From positions 2,542,001 to 2,606,000 of the forward strand of contig NZ_LT799838.1 of NCBI RefSeq assembly GCF_900168255.1: DNA of 64,000 nt. Direction: 5' to 3'. Below are positions 36,261 through 45,013 of this stretch, in pieces. The notes beneath the pieces were generated by a model that did no database searches, was not told where the DNA came from, and saw only the letters and a program-made list of their open reading frames with translations. The first letter of the stretch is position 1. Every line of letters starts with the position of its first letter. This stretch comes from Psychrobacter sp. DAB_AL43B. Lineage in GTDB: Bacteria; Pseudomonadota; Gammaproteobacteria; Pseudomonadales; Moraxellaceae. The position numbers and the translations under genes were made by a program.

Positions 36261-37316
36261 ATGCTTTTACATTCTGCCTCCACCACCACAGATACGGATA
36301 CTCATAGTGAGTCATCAGGGCATGCCGAATTATCATTTTTAGCAAGGCTGTGGTTACGACTTTGGACAACAGTCACTCAACATCCAAAATCCATTGGTAC
36401 CATTATCTTACTCATCTCAGCTATTTTATTTTTGACTGTTAACGTCAATGGCTATTGGGATTTTGCTTTGCCGCTACGGGGTAAAAAACTGCTGGCTTTA
36501 ATGGTAGTTGGCTATGCAATTGGCGTATCAACCTTATTGTTTCAAACCTTGACCCACAATCCTATTTTGACGCCCTCTTTATTGGGCTTTGACTCGCTAT
36601 ATGTCTTGCTACAAAGCTTATTGGTGTTTTTCTTAGGCGCGATTAGCTTTACCAGTCTCAACCCCATCGCTAAATTCTCGCTTGAAATACTCTTAATGTT
36701 TGGCGCGTCATTGTTGTTATTTCGAGTGCTGTTTTCAAAGAGCAGTCAGGATTTGACGCGGCTGATATTAGTAGGCGTTATATTTGGGGTATTATTTCGC
36801 AGCCTATCCGCACTGATTGCACGGCTGATTAATCCTGATGACTTTGTGGTGGTGCAATCTGCCAGTTATGCACAATTTAATACGGTCAATCCGCAGCTAC
36901 TGGGTATTAGTATTTCTATTTGTGTCATTAGTGCGCTGTTTATCTGGCGCTGGCGCTATCAATGTGATGTATTGATGCTTGGCAAGGCACAAGCGATTAA
37001 TTTGGGTATTAATTATCAGCGCTTAGCATTTGGGCTGTTAACCGTCATTGCAGTATTGGTCGCCACTGCCACCGCATTAGTCGGTCCAGTGACGTTTTTT
37101 GGGCTATTAGTCTGCGCACTGACCAATCGACTTGCCCGCCACATGTATCATAGTGAACGGCTGATATTGGTCAGCTTGGTGGCGATGATTTGCTTGGTAC
37201 TTGGTCAGACCATATTTGAGCAAGTACTGGGCATGGCAGGCGTATTATCGGTCGTCATTGAATTGGCAGGCGGCTTGGTATTTTTATTATTAATTTTTAT
37301 GACCCAACGTCGTTAA
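36261..37316 (+). CDS. Siderophore ABC transporter permease 2 (FecCD family)
   Basis: A 351-residue second FecCD permease with a longer polar N-terminus (about 35 residues) before the first helix. Motifs RGKKLLALMVVGYAIGVSTLLFQTLTHNPILTPSLLGFDSLY and ATALVGPVTFFGLLVCALTNRLAR mark the family. The first motif (TPSLLG) differs from that of permease 1, showing that the two form a heterodimer rather than a duplicate. It lies about 100 bases after permease 1 and just before the ATPase. Confidence 0.88.
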   Translation: MLLHSASTTTDTDTHSESSGHAELSFLARLWLRLWTTVTQHPKSIGTIILLISAILFLTVNVNGYWDFALPLRGKKLLALMVVGYAIGVSTLLFQTLTHNPILTPSLLGFDSLYVLLQSLLVFFLGAISFTSLNPIAKFSLEILLMFGASLLLFRVLFSKSSQDLTRLILVGVIFGVLFRSLSALIARLINPDDFVVVQSASYAQFNTVNPQLLGISISICVISALFIWRWRYQCDVLMLGKAQAINLGINYQRLAFGLLTVIAVLVATATALVGPVTFFGLLVCALTNRLARHMYHSERLILVSLVAMICLVLGQTIFEQVLGMAGVLSVVIELAGGLVFLLLIFMTQRR

Positions 37317-37411
37317 TGGTTAATCATTAACAGTCAGAATAAAAACCACAAATTTGACCTTTTCTAAAGATGGAAACTCTAAAGACGGAAGTTCTAAAGA
37401 CAGAAACCACT

Positions 37412-38170
37412 ATGATTAAATTAGATAATATCTCGCATCACATTGGTAAACAGCAAATTCTTCATGACATCAGCTTATCGTTGCCAAGCGCACAAGTGAT
37501 TGCCCTTATTGGCCCTAATGGCGCTGGGAAATCTACCTTGTTTTCACTAATGGCACGCCTGCAACCATTGCAGTCTGGACAAGTGCGCTTTGCTGAGCAT
37601 GATATCGTCAGCTGTCATGCGCGAACATTGTCTAAAACGGTGGCAATGCTTGGGCAAGACAATCAAGTGCAAGGGCGACTGCGCGTGCATGAGCTATTGA
37701 TGTTTGGGCGCTATCCGTATCATCAAGGGCAGCCAACAGCGAACGATCAGCAAAAAGTGCAAGAAATAATCGAACGCTTTGAGCTTGAGCCACTTGCCGA
37801 GCGCTTTTTATCGTCCTTATCAGGTGGACAACGGCAACGGGTGTTGATTGCGATGATTGTCTGCCAAGATACGCCGTATTTATTGCTCGACGAGCCGTTG
37901 AATAATTTAGATATGTATCATGCTGGCCGCTTGATGCGTGAGCTGCATGAGTTAAGTCATCACCAGCAAAAAACGGTGGTGATCGTCTTACATGATATCA
38001 ACCAAGCCGCACAGTTCGCCGATACGGTAGTGACGATGAAAGCAGGTAAAGTGATGGCAGTCGGTCGACCGGTTGATGTCATCACGCAAGCAACGATGAA
38101 AGAATTATACAATGTTGACGTTACGGTGCTGAATCATCAAGGGCGTCCAGTGATTGTCGATAGTTTTTGA
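37412..38170 (+). CDS. Siderophore ABC transporter ATPase
   Basis: A 252-residue FecE/FatE-type ATPase. Walker A GPNGAGKST (34-42), the ABC signature LSGGQRQRV, Walker B YLLLDEPLNNLD and the H-loop VLHDINQAAQFAD are all intact. I start it at the ATG at 37412, because homologues begin at MIKL; an upstream ATG at 37370 would add 14 residues coded by a degenerate repeated stretch (KTEVLKTETT). It completes the binding-protein, two-permease and ATPase set. Its stop is 25 bases from the convergent PepSY gene. Confidence 0.9.
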   Translation: MIKLDNISHHIGKQQILHDISLSLPSAQVIALIGPNGAGKSTLFSLMARLQPLQSGQVRFAEHDIVSCHARTLSKTVAMLGQDNQVQGRLRVHELLMFGRYPYHQGQPTANDQQKVQEIIERFELEPLAERFLSSLSGGQRQRVLIAMIVCQDTPYLLLDEPLNNLDMYHAGRLMRELHELSHHQQKTVVIVLHDINQAAQFADTVVTMKAGKVMAVGRPVDVITQATMKELYNVDVTVLNHQGRPVIVDSF

Positions 38171-38194
38171 TGAATAGCTAGGTGTTGAATAACG

Positions 38195-39565
38195 CTATAC
38201 ATCAGTAATTTTTATTATACTTTTCTTTATATCTCGCGACATTTTTAAGCGTTGTTGTCGTCCTTTCCACCACAAATAAACCCCAGTAGCTGACAATATA
38301 ATGACGGCTAAACCAATTACTGCTAAGAAAATCTGATATAGCAGATGACCAACGCCATAACTGATATGACCCATATGCAATGTTGACAGCCATTGATCGG
38401 TTTTACTGCCAAACGAGCTTTGATAACCAAAATTAACGCGCTCGACGTTGCCTGTTTTTGCATTGACCGTGATAGATGACGCCCCGCCTTTTTTGCCGAT
38501 GTCTTTGTTGGTTTTAAAGCGCATTTGCCATTGATTGTCCTCTTCTACCCAGCGAATACCCAATAGCTGTTGTATTTCTACGCCATTTTTTTGGGCAGCA
38601 ATATCTGCTTGCCTGCTTAAATAGGCAATACTATTGGCTTTAGTAACCATGTCGGCTGCGACAGTCTCATCATTAAACGGCTTAGCATCTGGTACAGACT
38701 GTGTGCTTGGTTTACTGAGCTTGCTGGACTTCTCTTCTCGCCCCTCAAGTCCCACTACTGCTTGCATGACTGGCTGATAAACTTGCTTTAAGTTAAAACC
38801 AACACTTGACCATGCAATTACAAATAGCATCACCCACAGCCACAAGCCAAACGCCTGATGCACATCATAATTGAGCTTAAAAGCATTGGTTTTAGTACGG
38901 ATTTTCCAAGCAGGAAGCCAACGTTTAAAAAAAGAGGCGCGTTTTTTATTGGTCTGCTTATTCTTAGCTTTATTATTCTTATTGCTATTTTTAACGGCTC
39001 TTGGAAAAGTTAAATAAAAGCCAATAAAGCAATTAATCGTCCAAACTAACGCCACAATGCCTAATATTAACTTACCGATATCACCTAGCAGTAAATCTCG
39101 ATGCAGCCAAAATACCTTATACATGGTATTACGCCACGCCCATTCATCCTTATCGCGGGTACCAACGATATGACCATTGTAAGGATTAACATAGACTTCT
39201 TGAAACTCTGATAGTGGCTGATTTTTTGACTGGGCTTTGGGCTGTTTTTTCGCCCCTTTATCTCGTACTCTATCAACTGTAAAGACTGCCGATCTATCAG
39301 GCTCAATGGAGGTCGGCATACTCGAAAAATCATGTTTTGGATAAGCGCTAATAACGGCGTCATGAAGGACGGCAATCGGTAGTTGCGGTGTGTCTTGGTT
39401 GTCTATATAAGCCAGTTGATGATTAAACACCTCATCAAGCTCATGATGAAATGCCAATAGCGTACCGGTAACTCCAGCAATAATTAAAAAACCTGCCATC
39501 GCAAGTCCAGTATAACGATGAACCCATAGGCAGGTATGACGCAAATTAAATGGGGATGAAATCAT
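38195..39565 (-). CDS. PepSY-associated membrane protein (iron uptake linked)
   Basis: A 456-residue PepSY_TM family protein with four main membrane helices: near 17-37 (GLAMAGFLIIAGVTGTLLAF), about 160-190, 240-260, and near 415-440. PepSY-like periplasmic portions lie between. Histidines in the helices (WVHRYTGL, FWLHRDLL, THMGHISYG-like STLHMGHISYGVGH) could bind haem, and such proteins have been proposed as ferric-siderophore reductases; that role is inference. It sits between the siderophore transporter and the TonB-dependent receptor. Confidence 0.8.
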   Translation of the reverse strand: MISSPFNLRHTCLWVHRYTGLAMAGFLIIAGVTGTLLAFHHELDEVFNHQLAYIDNQDTPQLPIAVLHDAVISAYPKHDFSSMPTSIEPDRSAVFTVDRVRDKGAKKQPKAQSKNQPLSEFQEVYVNPYNGHIVGTRDKDEWAWRNTMYKVFWLHRDLLLGDIGKLILGIVALVWTINCFIGFYLTFPRAVKNSNKNNKAKNKQTNKKRASFFKRWLPAWKIRTKTNAFKLNYDVHQAFGLWLWVMLFVIAWSSVGFNLKQVYQPVMQAVVGLEGREEKSSKLSKPSTQSVPDAKPFNDETVAADMVTKANSIAYLSRQADIAAQKNGVEIQQLLGIRWVEEDNQWQMRFKTNKDIGKKGGASSITVNAKTGNVERVNFGYQSSFGSKTDQWLSTLHMGHISYGVGHLLYQIFLAVIGLAVIILSATGVYLWWKGRQQRLKMSRDIKKSIIKITDV

Positions 39566-39658
39566 TGATATTGGTTCTTTATTATTTGTTATTTTGATTG
39601 GCGGTTAAAAATGGTTTGTTATTGCTGTTAGCACAGATTTGGAAACTCACTGGCAATA

Positions 39659-39697
39659 AAAAAGCCAGCGCTCATATAAAGACAGCTGGCTTTTTAC
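39659..39697 (-). terminator. Terminator of the TonB-dependent receptor gene
   Basis: An 11-bp stem (AAAAGCCAGC with GCTGGCTTTT) with a 15-base loop and T runs on both sides, immediately past the receptor stop codon. Confidence 0.8.
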
Positions 39698-39719
39698 ATA
39701 CAATCAAATTTTAATATGC

Positions 39720-41786
39720 TTAGAATTGATACGTTAAAGACGCTTTGATATTGCGACCCATGTCAAAGTCAGTACTCTCATCTTTAATAGCGTTGTAGCG
39801 AGATGAGTGACTTGCATAAGTTTCATCAAACAGGTTGTATACTCCAACTGTTGCTTTTACGCCCTCAAGCTGACGTGGTGAATAGTTCATATACACATCG
39901 TGCACATCATAATTTGGCTTAGTATCTCCATTATTATCTGTAATTGATGCTACGTAAGTACTGCGCCAGCCTAGACCAACGACATCACTTGGCTCATAAT
40001 TTAAGTTCACCATGTAACGATCGCCTGAGTCAGCACTACCGCCACTCACTGATGGAATGCTATTGCCTGTTTCACTGCCTTCACTACGCGCTCGCGAATA
40101 GCTTAGACCCATACCAAAGTTACGAGTGCTATAGTCGGCTGCTAGCTCAACCCCTTTAATCTCATAATCTTCAGCGCTATTATATATACCTTGGCAATCA
40201 CCGCCTATTGCACCGGTCTCACAATCAAGCCCTTCTCTACCCGGTCGATTACCTGTGCGCATAAACTGCTGAAAGTTTTCAATATTCGACTTAAAGTATT
40301 TTGCGCTTAACTGCAGAGCATCATCAGCTATAGTTAACCCTCGCAGTGTCGTCGCAACACCCACTTCAGAGTTATAGCCTTCTTCTGGCTTTAGGTCATT
40401 ATTGACATAAATACCATCACCATTGCTATTAAATGTAGCTTGTCCTAAGTCTGGGCCATTAAACAACTGCGTATAGCTAGCGAAAACCTGTGTACTCGGT
40501 GCAATCTCATAACTGGCCGCTAAGGCACCAACCACATTATCATAGGTCTTACCACCAGCCACATATTCAGGTGACTCGTAACGATCATAGCGAACGCCTG
40601 GCGTTAAGCTAAACTTACCCATCTGCCACTGATCTTCTAGATATACTGACGTATTTTTTGCACTGTCGCTACCCTGACTCTGATTATCTCGTGACATATC
40701 AGATTCTTTTTTATAATGCTCCGCACCTGCAATTAGCTTATGACGGCCCGTAGTAGTATCAACAATACTGGTATTTTCAACTTTGGCGCCCGTGGTTTTT
40801 ACTTTAGCGTTCCAGTCGTAACCTGGCGATATTTTGGGTTTGTTATCACGTGAAATTTCTGTTTCAGTTTTGTAGATATCTACATCTACATCTACCAGCG
40901 AACTTGACGGGTTAAAGTTGTAATCAAGCGTATAAGTATCTCGATTTACCTTTTGCGGTATTGGGTCATCGGTTAAGCTCGGAAAGTCTGGACGAAAGGG
41001 AAAGATACCTTCTTTATCAGTACGACTGAAGCTTGCGCCTACGCGGTGATCATCGGCAATATAAGCGCCAGCTTTTAGCAAAATATTTTCGCCTTCGCTG
41101 TCTTCAAAAAGCTCACGACCTTCACCGTCTTCGCCAGAATTTGCATCACGCTTACCATAATAAGCAAGCAAATCAATATTATCAGTTGGTGCGGCATAGA
41201 CGGTTGCAGAAGTTAATAACTCATCATTATTGCTGGCATAACCTGCGTGTAGTTTGGCACCGATTTTTTGACCTGGTTTCAAAAGATCAGCAGCATCCAC
41301 CGTCTCAAAGGCGACAGCACCGCCTAAAGCGTCATTACCTAGCGTCACTGAGTTATTACCGACTGATACTTTTGCCGCTTTTAGCAAGTCAGGATCGATA
41401 GTGACATCGCCCATATGGTAGAACAATGCGCCTTCTTGACGCGCACCATCAATCGTTACTTTTAGGTTGGTATCATCCAGGCCGCGTACACGTATACGCT
41501 GATTGATTGACGAGGTACCACCCACAGTGACCCCTGGCACAACATCCAAAAAGTCGTTCAAGTGACTCGCTTGTGCAGCTGGCGTATAGTCATCTATATA
41601 AACAGAATCCGCTTGCACGCTATCACGTACCGAGCGATTGGCTGTTACCGTGATGGTTTGTAATGTGGTACTAGGCATATCTTCTACAGCGGCTGCACTC
41701 GCCGCTTGCGAGCCTTGTGACCATAGTACCGCTGCCACGCCCATGGACAATACGCTCAATCGACTAGAAAACTTTACTTCACGCAT
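39720..41786 (-). CDS. TonB-dependent outer membrane receptor
   Basis: A 688-residue receptor for an iron source. Signal peptide to about Ala28, a TonB-box-like TITVTA near residue 43, a plug domain (SHLNDFLDVVPGVTVGGTSSINQRIRVRGLDD region), and a 22-strand barrel ending in a C-terminal Phe (KASLTYQF). The plug segments VTIDGARQEGALFYHMGD and DPDLLKAAKVSVGNN recall haem and haemoglobin receptors, but I do not find the FRAP/NPXL haem motifs, so a siderophore remains possible. A Fur box lies 180 bases upstream. Confidence 0.9.
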   Translation of the reverse strand: MREVKFSSRLSVLSMGVAAVLWSQGSQAASAAAVEDMPSTTLQTITVTANRSVRDSVQADSVYIDDYTPAAQASHLNDFLDVVPGVTVGGTSSINQRIRVRGLDDTNLKVTIDGARQEGALFYHMGDVTIDPDLLKAAKVSVGNNSVTLGNDALGGAVAFETVDAADLLKPGQKIGAKLHAGYASNNDELLTSATVYAAPTDNIDLLAYYGKRDANSGEDGEGRELFEDSEGENILLKAGAYIADDHRVGASFSRTDKEGIFPFRPDFPSLTDDPIPQKVNRDTYTLDYNFNPSSSLVDVDVDIYKTETEISRDNKPKISPGYDWNAKVKTTGAKVENTSIVDTTTGRHKLIAGAEHYKKESDMSRDNQSQGSDSAKNTSVYLEDQWQMGKFSLTPGVRYDRYESPEYVAGGKTYDNVVGALAASYEIAPSTQVFASYTQLFNGPDLGQATFNSNGDGIYVNNDLKPEEGYNSEVGVATTLRGLTIADDALQLSAKYFKSNIENFQQFMRTGNRPGREGLDCETGAIGGDCQGIYNSAEDYEIKGVELAADYSTRNFGMGLSYSRARSEGSETGNSIPSVSGGSADSGDRYMVNLNYEPSDVVGLGWRSTYVASITDNNGDTKPNYDVHDVYMNYSPRQLEGVKATVGVYNLFDETYASHSSRYNAIKDESTDFDMGRNIKASLTYQF

Positions 41787-41881
41787 AACACACTCACTTT
41801 ATCTACTATCAAAAATTAGGATTTTAAGAACGACGTTTGAAAATTAATTTCAAAACCATCTATCAATGGTCTGTACCAAAA

Positions 41882-41899
41882 CAACCTTTTAAAAGGTTG
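41882..41899. repeat. 18-bp perfect palindrome in the receptor leader
   Basis: CAACCTTTTAAAAGGTTG reads identically on both strands. It lies about 95 bases before the receptor start, probably in the untranslated leader, and could be a regulator site or an RNA hairpin. No regulator is assigned. Confidence 0.6.
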
Positions 41900-41968
41900 G
41901 TGTTTGAATAAAAACTAAGCTTGGTATTTAAGTAATAGCCAAGGCAATACGCGAATAACATTATTAAT

Positions 41969-41987
41969 GTTAATGATAATGATTAGC
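41969..41987. promoter_or_regulatory. Fur box of the TonB-dependent receptor
   Basis: 16 of 19 bases match GATAATGATAATCATTATC. Additional GATAAT-like half-sites flank it. It is 183 bases upstream of the receptor ATG. Confidence 0.7.
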
Positions 41988-42238
41988 GTTTAATAATGAG
42001 AGGCATAATAACGAAGTATTAACAATTTGGCAATAATTAATGTCAGAAATTTATATCGATAAATTATGTATGCTTTTTACTTTGTCTCTGCTAGATATGT
42101 AAACCTTTAAGATACCGCTCTCTCAGTGATTTTAGCCACCAACAAGTTGTGCTAATCCATCAGTCAATTTCGATCAATAAACCTTTTATATAAAAAAATC
42201 ATTGCAATATGCGGTCGTTTGCCTATACCCTTAGATAG

Positions 42239-42254
42239 TTGACTAATTAGTCAG
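42239..42254. promoter_or_regulatory. RutR-like operator A upstream of the purine permease
   Basis: TTGACTAATTAGTCAG is an inverted repeat that fits the E. coli RutR consensus TTGACCAnnTGGTCAA with C-to-T changes in both half-sites. It starts with a TTGACT that could be a -35 element. It lies about 210 bases upstream of the permease start. Confidence 0.55.
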
Positions 42255-42263
42255 GTTTAAAAT

Positions 42264-42280
42264 TACGACTATTAGTCAGA
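42264..42280. promoter_or_regulatory. RutR-like operator B, degenerate copy
   Basis: GACTATTAGTC (42267-42277) repeats the palindrome of operator A with a one-base spacer, and the following TTAGTCAGATTAAA copies TTAGTCAGGTTTAA after operator A. The two copies are about 25 bases apart. Confidence 0.4.
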
Positions 42281-42465
42281 TTAAAAAACAATAGCTATCT
42301 GCTTATATTTATTAACATCAAGATAAGTGCAACGCTTTGGTAGATGGATTAGCAATGTGTATCTTTAGAGAGCTAGCAATTTGCCTATCTCATTTGTTTA
42401 TTCGAAATTTTGCTTAATTATCTGCACAGAGTTTGGACTAAAACTCACTTTACAAGGAAGTTAAG

Positions 42466-43878
42466 ATGAGTGAACATACTCAAGGGAACCCCGATTTACT
42501 GTATGGACTGCATGACCGTCCTGCCCCCGCCAAAGCATTTTTAGGTGCTATACAGCACGTACTCGCCGCTTTTGTCGGTATTATTACCCCTTCTTTAATC
42601 ATTGGCGGTGCCTTAGGCTTAGGGGAACACATTCCCTACTTGATCAGTATGTCTTTGATGGTATCTGGGGTTGCAACCTTTATTCAGACACGTAAGGTTG
42701 GTCCGGTAGGTTCCGGCCTTATGGCACTACAAGGCACCAGCTTTGGTTTCTTAGCCGCCGTGCTTGCCGCTGGCTTTGTGGTAAAAAATAAGGGTGGTAG
42801 TCCAGACGAGATTCTCTCTGTCATCTTTGGGGTCTCATTCCTTGGCGCATTCATTGAGATATTCTTAAGTCAGTTCATTACTAAGCTTAAATCGTTGATG
42901 AGCCCTATCGTGACCGGTTGTGTCATTGTCACTATTGGTCTGTCATTGACCAAGACTGGTTTGACCGATTTGGCAGGGGGCGTTGGTGCTGAGAACTTCG
43001 GTAGTATGGAAAACCTATTACTAGGCGGTGGTGTACTGGTGAGTGTGGTACTGATCAGTATCATCGATAACAAAGTCATTCGCTCTAGTGCTATCTTTAT
43101 TGGTCTGATGCTAGGCTTAATCGCGGCAATGTTTATGGGACGTATTGACTTCTCGTTAGTCTCTGAAGCACCTTTACTTACTATACCAGTGCCTTTTAAA
43201 TTTGGTTTTGGCTTTGACTGGCAGGCGTTTATTCCTATCGCCTTTATGTATGTCATCACTAGTATTGAGACTTCAGGCGACTTGACCGCAACCTCAATGA
43301 TTTCAGGCGAACCTATCAAAGGTCCGGTATACGAAAAACGTATTAAAGGCGGCGTATTAGGTGATGGTGTTAACTCTTTGATTGCTGCCGTATTTAACAC
43401 TTTCCCAGTGACTACTTTTAGCCAGAATAACGGCGTGATTCAAATGACTGGTATTGCCAGTCGCTATGTTGGTCTTTATGTCGCTGCTATCATCTTCACG
43501 ATGGGTCTGTTCCCTGTCCTTGGCGCTATCTTTACCCAGTTGCCAAAACCAGTGGTTGGTGGCGTGACGCTATTAATGTTTGCCACCGTAGCTACTGCTG
43601 GTATTCGCATTTTATCAACGGTTGATTTTACCCATCGTAATATCTTGATTATTGCGACCACACTAGGTCTAGCAATGGGTATTGCCTTTGTCCCTGATGT
43701 ATTCGCCCAAACGCCGCAGTTGTTCCGTAATATCTTTGGTTCAGCCGTAACGATGGCAGGTGTAGTTGCTATCACCCTTGATATGATTTTACCGAAGAAC
43801 TATGGGTCTGAATACGATACGCCAGAGCAAAATGCTAAAGTTGAAGAACAGATAAATATTCTCAAAAAAGCCTCTTAA
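42466..43878 (+). CDS. NCS2 family purine permease (urate/xanthine type)
   Basis: A 470-residue nucleobase:cation symporter-2 with about 14 membrane segments. The substrate and ion motifs are clear: MALQGTSFGF in helix 3, SIETSGDLTATS in helix 8, and GVNSLIAAVFNTFPVTTFSQNNGVIQMTGIASR in helices 9-10. This last block resembles the E. coli xanthine permeases XanPQ and the urate transporter UacT. The urate pathway downstream favours urate or xanthine over uracil. It is convergent with a RutR-like regulator. A leader with two RutR-like boxes precedes it. Confidence 0.88.
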   Translation: MSEHTQGNPDLLYGLHDRPAPAKAFLGAIQHVLAAFVGIITPSLIIGGALGLGEHIPYLISMSLMVSGVATFIQTRKVGPVGSGLMALQGTSFGFLAAVLAAGFVVKNKGGSPDEILSVIFGVSFLGAFIEIFLSQFITKLKSLMSPIVTGCVIVTIGLSLTKTGLTDLAGGVGAENFGSMENLLLGGGVLVSVVLISIIDNKVIRSSAIFIGLMLGLIAAMFMGRIDFSLVSEAPLLTIPVPFKFGFGFDWQAFIPIAFMYVITSIETSGDLTATSMISGEPIKGPVYEKRIKGGVLGDGVNSLIAAVFNTFPVTTFSQNNGVIQMTGIASRYVGLYVAAIIFTMGLFPVLGAIFTQLPKPVVGGVTLLMFATVATAGIRILSTVDFTHRNILIIATTLGLAMGIAFVPDVFAQTPQLFRNIFGSAVTMAGVVAITLDMILPKNYGSEYDTPEQNAKVEEQINILKKAS

Positions 43879-43918
43879 AAAAGTATCCCAATAGCAGTTT
43901 TATCCATAAGATAAAATA

Positions 43919-43948
43919 AAGACTCAGCAGAATATCCTGCTGAGTCTT
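43919..43948. terminator. Terminator between the purine permease and the regulator
   Basis: A perfect 12-bp stem (43919-43930 with 43937-43948) and a six-base loop, with a T-rich tail on the minus-strand side. It can end the regulator transcript and probably the permease transcript. A second hairpin follows (43957-43967 with 43987-43997, 11 bp). Confidence 0.75.
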
Positions 43949-44034
43949 AAGCTCTACTTTAATGATATCAATCTTAATAAAGCTTGTATCATTAAAGGGG
44001 TTTTAGGATAATTATATATAATAAGCTTATAAAC

Positions 44035-44700
44035 TTATTCGATGCCACAACCGCGTAAGATAAACGGTACTAAAAAGTCAGCAGCACGGGCTTCATCTTG
44101 CTCATCGTAAGCCTCTTTTTGCATCAAGCCGACGATTTCTGTTTCAAACTCTGCATATCGCTGTGTCGTTGCCCAAATTAAAATCAATAGCTGCAACGGG
44201 TCGGCAATAGCGATTCTGCCTTGCTCGTGCCATGTTTTCATTACCTGTGTTTTATCAAGCGCCCAGTCTTTCATCACCGTTGACATGAAATCATGTAAAT
44301 GCGGTGCCCCACCGATGACCTCAAGGGCAAACAGCTTATGGCGATTTGGATTGGCAAACGCTTGATGTAATTTGGTACGGACGAACTTTTCAATAACCGT
44401 TTTTGGATCACTATCCACCGTCATCGTCACCAACCCCTCATTCCATTCTTGAATAATAGAACGCAAGACCACTTTGTATAGATTTTTCTTATTTTTAAAG
44501 TAATAATGAATATTGGCTTTTGGTAGCCCTGCTCGATCCGCGATACCTTGCATCGTGGCACCGCGATAACTTTGCAGCACGAACTCTTCTTCAGCGGCTA
44601 TCAAAATCACCGCTTGATTTTGTGCACGAATATCCTGCTGATTACGATGAACGGTATTCTCAGAGGAAGTAGGTGGGTTTTCTTTGCAATTTTGAGTCAT
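44035..44700 (-). CDS. RutR-like TetR family regulator
   Basis: A 221-residue TetR-type repressor. The helix-turn-helix runs YRGATMQGIADRAGLPKANIHYYFKNKKNLYKVVLRSI (about 45-82), and the remainder matches the YcdC/RutR-type ligand domain (HKLFALEVIGGAPHLHDF, WATTQRYAEFE). E. coli RutR binds uracil and controls pyrimidine and purine catabolism. This one sits inside a urate degradation cluster, and near-consensus RutR boxes flank it, so it probably senses a purine or pyrimidine intermediate; the ligand is not visible. It is transcribed away from uraD. Confidence 0.85.
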   Translation of the reverse strand: MTQNCKENPPTSSENTVHRNQQDIRAQNQAVILIAAEEEFVLQSYRGATMQGIADRAGLPKANIHYYFKNKKNLYKVVLRSIIQEWNEGLVTMTVDSDPKTVIEKFVRTKLHQAFANPNRHKLFALEVIGGAPHLHDFMSTVMKDWALDKTQVMKTWHEQGRIAIADPLQLLILIWATTQRYAEFETEIVGLMQKEAYDEQDEARAADFLVPFILRGCGIE

Positions 44701-45013
44701 GGAATAAACCGTTAGACATTATGGTGAATAAACGACCATATTCCAGTATATTATTAGGACAGACAGTAAATTATCGTCCTAATTTTATGAAATATAGCCA
44801 ATAACAGAAAATATTTTGCATAAAGTAGTTGACCATTTGGTCAGGTTTAAGCAGAATGGTTAATATTAAACCAATTAGCACTGAATCGATACTACTTTAG
44901 CATGGGTTTCTCCCCTCATTTATATAATCAAGAGACATCACCTTCTCTTTGTAAATTCATACTAAGCAATTCATACTAAGCAAAATGCTTTATCAAAAAA
45001 CAAGGATGTTACC
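44701..45013. other. Divergent control region, rutR-like / uraD
   Basis: A 313-base spacer with the RutR-like operator and promoter (listed separately) and an 8-bp inverted repeat, ATTAGGAC (44753-44760) with GTCCTAAT (44776-44783), near the regulator start. No other gene is seen. Confidence 0.65.
44829..44857 (+). promoter_or_regulatory. RutR operator overlapping the uraD promoter
   Basis: TTGACCATTTGGTCAG (44829-44844) matches the E. coli RutR consensus TTGACCAnnTGGTCAA at 13 of 14 defined positions. The same bases supply a -35 (TTGACC) with CAGAAT (44852-44857) as a -10, 17 bases apart. Binding would block RNA polymerase and so repress uraD and the genes after it. Confidence 0.7.

Larger units (their letters stand above)
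41787..42465. other. Large divergent regulatory region, receptor / purine permease
   Basis: A 679-base spacer between the iron receptor and the purine permease. It contains an 18-bp palindrome, a Fur box and two RutR-like boxes (listed separately). No open frame with a ribosome site is seen. Confidence 0.7.

Noticed and set aside
42870..43400. 176-codon frame on the minus strand inside the purine permease
   Set aside because: It is antisense to a well-conserved transporter; the peptide is a composition artefact rich in Pro, Ile and Ser.
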